NCBI GenBank assembly: GCA_002077045.2
Contig: KZ111144.1
Span: forward strand, 934,168 to 998,167
Source of the DNA: Rachicladosporium sp. CCFEE 5018
Taxonomy: Eukaryota > Ascomycota > Dothideomycetes > Cladosporiales > Cladosporiaceae
DNA: 64,000 bases
Direction of reading: 5' to 3'
In this document: positions 61,364-64,000 of the stretch, piece by piece
Position numbering within the stretch: position 1 is the first letter of the stretch
How the letters are laid out: each line of letters starts with the position of its first letter
Notes under the pieces: generated by a model
Told to the model about the DNA's origin: nothing
The model's database searches: none
Seen by the model: only the letters and a program-made list of their open reading frames with translations
Program-made: the position numbers and the translations under genes

Positions 61364-64000
61364 TCATCGACATATCAACGCCTTCACCTCCGCGAGACTC
61401 GCCGTCTTCGCTCCGCCATCCATGCTGCTCTGACTCCCACCCATCATGCCCTCAACGCCCCACAGTCCCCTCTTGCCATCCCAAAACCTGAAGCAGCCCT
61501 CCACCACTTCCGGTAAACCGCTAAACACCACTTCAACCCCCTTGTCTCCGTCATGCTCAGCATACTTCTCAGCAAACAACAGCGTCTGCGCTAGCACTGC
61601 GTTCCTGGTGTCCAGTGGTCGCGCGGAGGCGAACAGCGGACCAACGAGAATGTACACCTTCGCCGGCGTCGTGAGGATGTAGATGCCCTCCGCTTCGAGC
61701 GACGTCTGCGTGAACGGAGTCATCTCGACAGCTTCGCACTTGATGTCGTCAGCTGCGAAAGAGGGCCGGGAAGACCAACTAGGCCGCCGGGTAAGAGAGT
61801 AGACTGCGCCCAAGAAGCTGGACTTGGGTTGCAGCTGCTGGATGCGGATGAGTCGTGGTTGCGAATTCCCATCTTTGGACTGCCAGAAGCTCGATGGCTT
61901 CGGTAATGTCGCGCCTGGACCGAACATAGCCACGAAGTCAGATTGCTCCGAGCCTTGGACGACTTCAACAACCTCCTCAACACCCGCACCAATCTCCATG
62001 CCCAGCAGTCTACCCGCGCTGACCTCTTCAGTCGTCGCGTGCTGTCCTTTCCAAAGCCATAATTTGCACCGCTGTAGCGTGACGGGATAGCTGATCAGGT
62101 ATACAAAGCCCTCACACAGGCTTTTAGCGTCAAGGTCCACTTCATCAAACACCACGTGCCCCAGGTGCTGCCGACCGCAGAGCATGTACTGCTTGCCGGC
62201 GGTCTCTCGTGTGCCACGACGGGTTACAAGGATACCACCCAGCGCTTCCAGTAGCTCTGCAGGTTCCAGGCCTTGCCTGATGGAAGTGGGCACTTGGGCG
62301 CCTTCGCGCTTTACTGCAACGCGTGCAGTGGTCTCGGCTGCTGACAGCAAAGATGAGGAAGCCCCGAGGCCATGCCAGATGTATACTCGTGTTGCCTTCG
62401 GTCCGGATGTGGGGATGTAGGTGTGTGTTATGATGTAGACCGAGCCAGAAAAGAGGGTGTACTCATCTTGCTGAGCGAGATGAGTAAGCTGCCCATCGAG
62501 CAGAACGAGCTGTACCGCCTTGCGGAGAATCTTGATGCGTGGCGGTGACGTTGCGGTCGAATGCAGGAAGGCTTTGACGTCTATCGTCAAACTCGTAGAT
62601 GAAGTGGGTATGCAGCCGAACGTGTCGACGAGCAAGCGTCCGGTGTCGCTCTGGGGTTGATGTGAAGTCTCTTGAGTGCCTTAAGTAGCTCACAAGTCAG
62701 CCACACGTCCTCTCATAAAATTCCGCAGAAGCTCAGGTGACTGTAAGATGCAAAGTCAGAAACGCGAGATCAAGCAACGCAGGCATCATGTCGTACCTTC
62801 ACTTGTCGGCATCTGCCCGGAGACAACCCTTGAGCTCTTCGCTGGTCTCGGTGGTCCGCCCAATGCACTCGGTGCGGCGTCCGCTCCATTGCTTGATCCT
62901 GGCCGTGAGTTCGATCTTGCTGGCGATGAAGCAAGCAGGCCGGCTGAACGCATAGCAGCTTCCTCATCTCTGCGATTGGGAAGCTGGATCTGTGACGGTC
63001 GCTCTGCAGGCTTGGCAGCCGCTGGGGAGCGACCCCAGAACGAGCTGACGGCTTTGACGGAGGGTAGCGAAGTATCAGCGTTCTCCTTGTTCTCTTCGGC
63101 GTTATTAGCGACCCTGGAAGTAGCAAAGCCGCGGAACTTTGGTACCGCATCCTTCTTGGGTGTAGCTGGAGGAGCCTCTGCCACTGCACTGGGGAGCGGC
63201 TGAGTACGCTTAGCGAAAGGGGATCCTGTCTGCATCGTCCGGGTTCCTGCTGGCGTAGGCTTGATTGGACTTGCCGCGTCCTTGACATCTGTGCTCGTTG
63301 TGAAAGGCACATCCTTCTCTGGTGGCGGTGGCCGAGCTGCCTGGAAGGGCGAGAAGGTCGGTTTCGGCGAAGGCAATGGCTTCGCTTGAGGTATAGGTCT
63401 TTCCTTAGCAGGCGCCGATGGTGCTTCCTCTGGTGCTGTGCCCGGCGAAGGTCTGCTGCTCCCGCCCAGAGACGACGCCATAATCGATGCGAGAGAACCA
63501 GGCTTCGCACTGGGTATTGCGATCTTCGGCATCGGTTCCGTCTCCTGCTTCGTAGCGTCCTCCAATATCGCAGTGCCTTGTCTAGCAGATGACGCATCCA
63601 CGCCCTTCTCTTCAGTGGCCACTGTTGCAGCGCCACCCTTCCTCTTCTTCGGACCCCTCGCGCGATCTTTCCGCATGTCCTGCAATGGTACTGCCGGCGG
63701 AGCTCCATCGACCGCTGCTTCAGCTGGCGGCACCTTCATGCTCTGCACCGGGCTGCCAGATCTTGAGCCACTCGGGCTTGCCTTCGGACTAGGCGGTCCC
63801 AAGGCCAAGATCCTAGCAAGACCAGGGTTGAATCGCGCAGCCAGCTCACTGGTCTGCGAAGGAGCAGGCGTCGACAGCGGGCTCCTAGACCGGGCGATCG
63901 GAGAAACCTGCTGAGCCTCCGGTACCACCCCTTGTGGCTTGATCTCCGGCTGCGTAGCCCTCGGCTGCTCTCTAATGCTCTTCTGCCTTCTCAACGCCTC
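61364..64000 (-). CDS. DUF4045-gelsolin protein, diverged version (full C-terminus, 5' beyond window)
   Basis: Exons are 62679-61364 and 62797 to beyond 64000; the intron 62680-62796 is again 117 nt with the same splice signals. The gelsolin part is clearly diverged from copies 1-3 but collinear. At the codon that is TAA in those copies it reads TTT, and the protein continues with FWDGKRGLWG and about 30 further residues to TGA 61364. That tail has the Trp-Asp and Trp-Gly pattern usual at the end of a gelsolin repeat, so the long form is likely ancestral. The DUF4045 part retains VPKFRGFATS, FAKRTQPL and the SPARSNSRPGSS tail, with dense substitutions elsewhere. Confidence 0.85.

Larger units (their letters stand above)
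58492..64000. repeat. Large repeated block, copy 4 (diverged)
   Basis: Same order of genes as copy 3, starting on the same base after a gap. Identical to copy 3 to about 59385, then clearly diverged through SPT20, the spacer, gelsolin and DUF4045 to the window end. Confidence 0.9.

Overview
The window looks like a filamentous ascomycete, most likely a dothideomycete of the Teratosphaeriaceae type (Hortaea or Friedmanniomyces would fit). Genes have short GT-AG introns with CTAAC/CTGAC branch points. The products are eukaryotic: YSH1/CPSF-73, TAF4, SPT20, a DUF4045-gelsolin protein, ARL2, MSS51 and RSE1/SF3B3. Taxonomy is inferred from gene content only. No prokaryotic operon, CRISPR, phage, rRNA or convincing tRNA was seen.

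Layout: 1-2556 is the 3' part of a glycine/serine/histidine-rich repeat protein. From 2822 a block of four genes follows: YSH1 (-), TAF4 (+), SPT20 (-) and DUF4045-gelsolin (-). The scaffold then replays this block. A second, slightly diverged version runs from 16211 to 28773. A third, partial version starts at 28874 and continues into the only complete DUF4045-gelsolin gene (31864-37065). A fourth, clearly diverged version fills 58492-64000. Three runs of exactly 100 N (16111-16210, 28774-28873, 58392-58491) sit at the joins. Several joins start or stop on the same base of the same sequence. I read this as two homeologous or allelic loci plus a collapsed shared segment that a scaffolder reused, not as a real tandem array.

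The unique region 35526-58391 holds ARL2 (-), a GNAT-domain protein (+), a Kelch-type propeller protein (-), a six-cysteine secreted protein (+), MSS51 (-), RSE1 (+), an unresolved small gene (-), an 809-residue unrecognised fungal protein (-), a second secreted protein (+) and the acidic C-terminus of an unidentified gene (-). Most are housekeeping genes of mRNA synthesis and processing (YSH1 3'-end cleavage, TAF4 in TFIID, SPT20 in SAGA, RSE1 in the U2 snRNP) or of tubulin and mitochondrial biology (ARL2, MSS51).

I did not find a convincing new biological system. The most useful observations are: the misassembly and the likely true arrangement of the two loci; a two-base difference that makes a premature stop in one version of the gelsolin gene; a long structured intron inside the catalytic motif of YSH1; and an 18-codon, stop-free, in-frame intron in RSE1. 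All exon boundaries were derived by hand from splice signals, reading phase and protein continuity.
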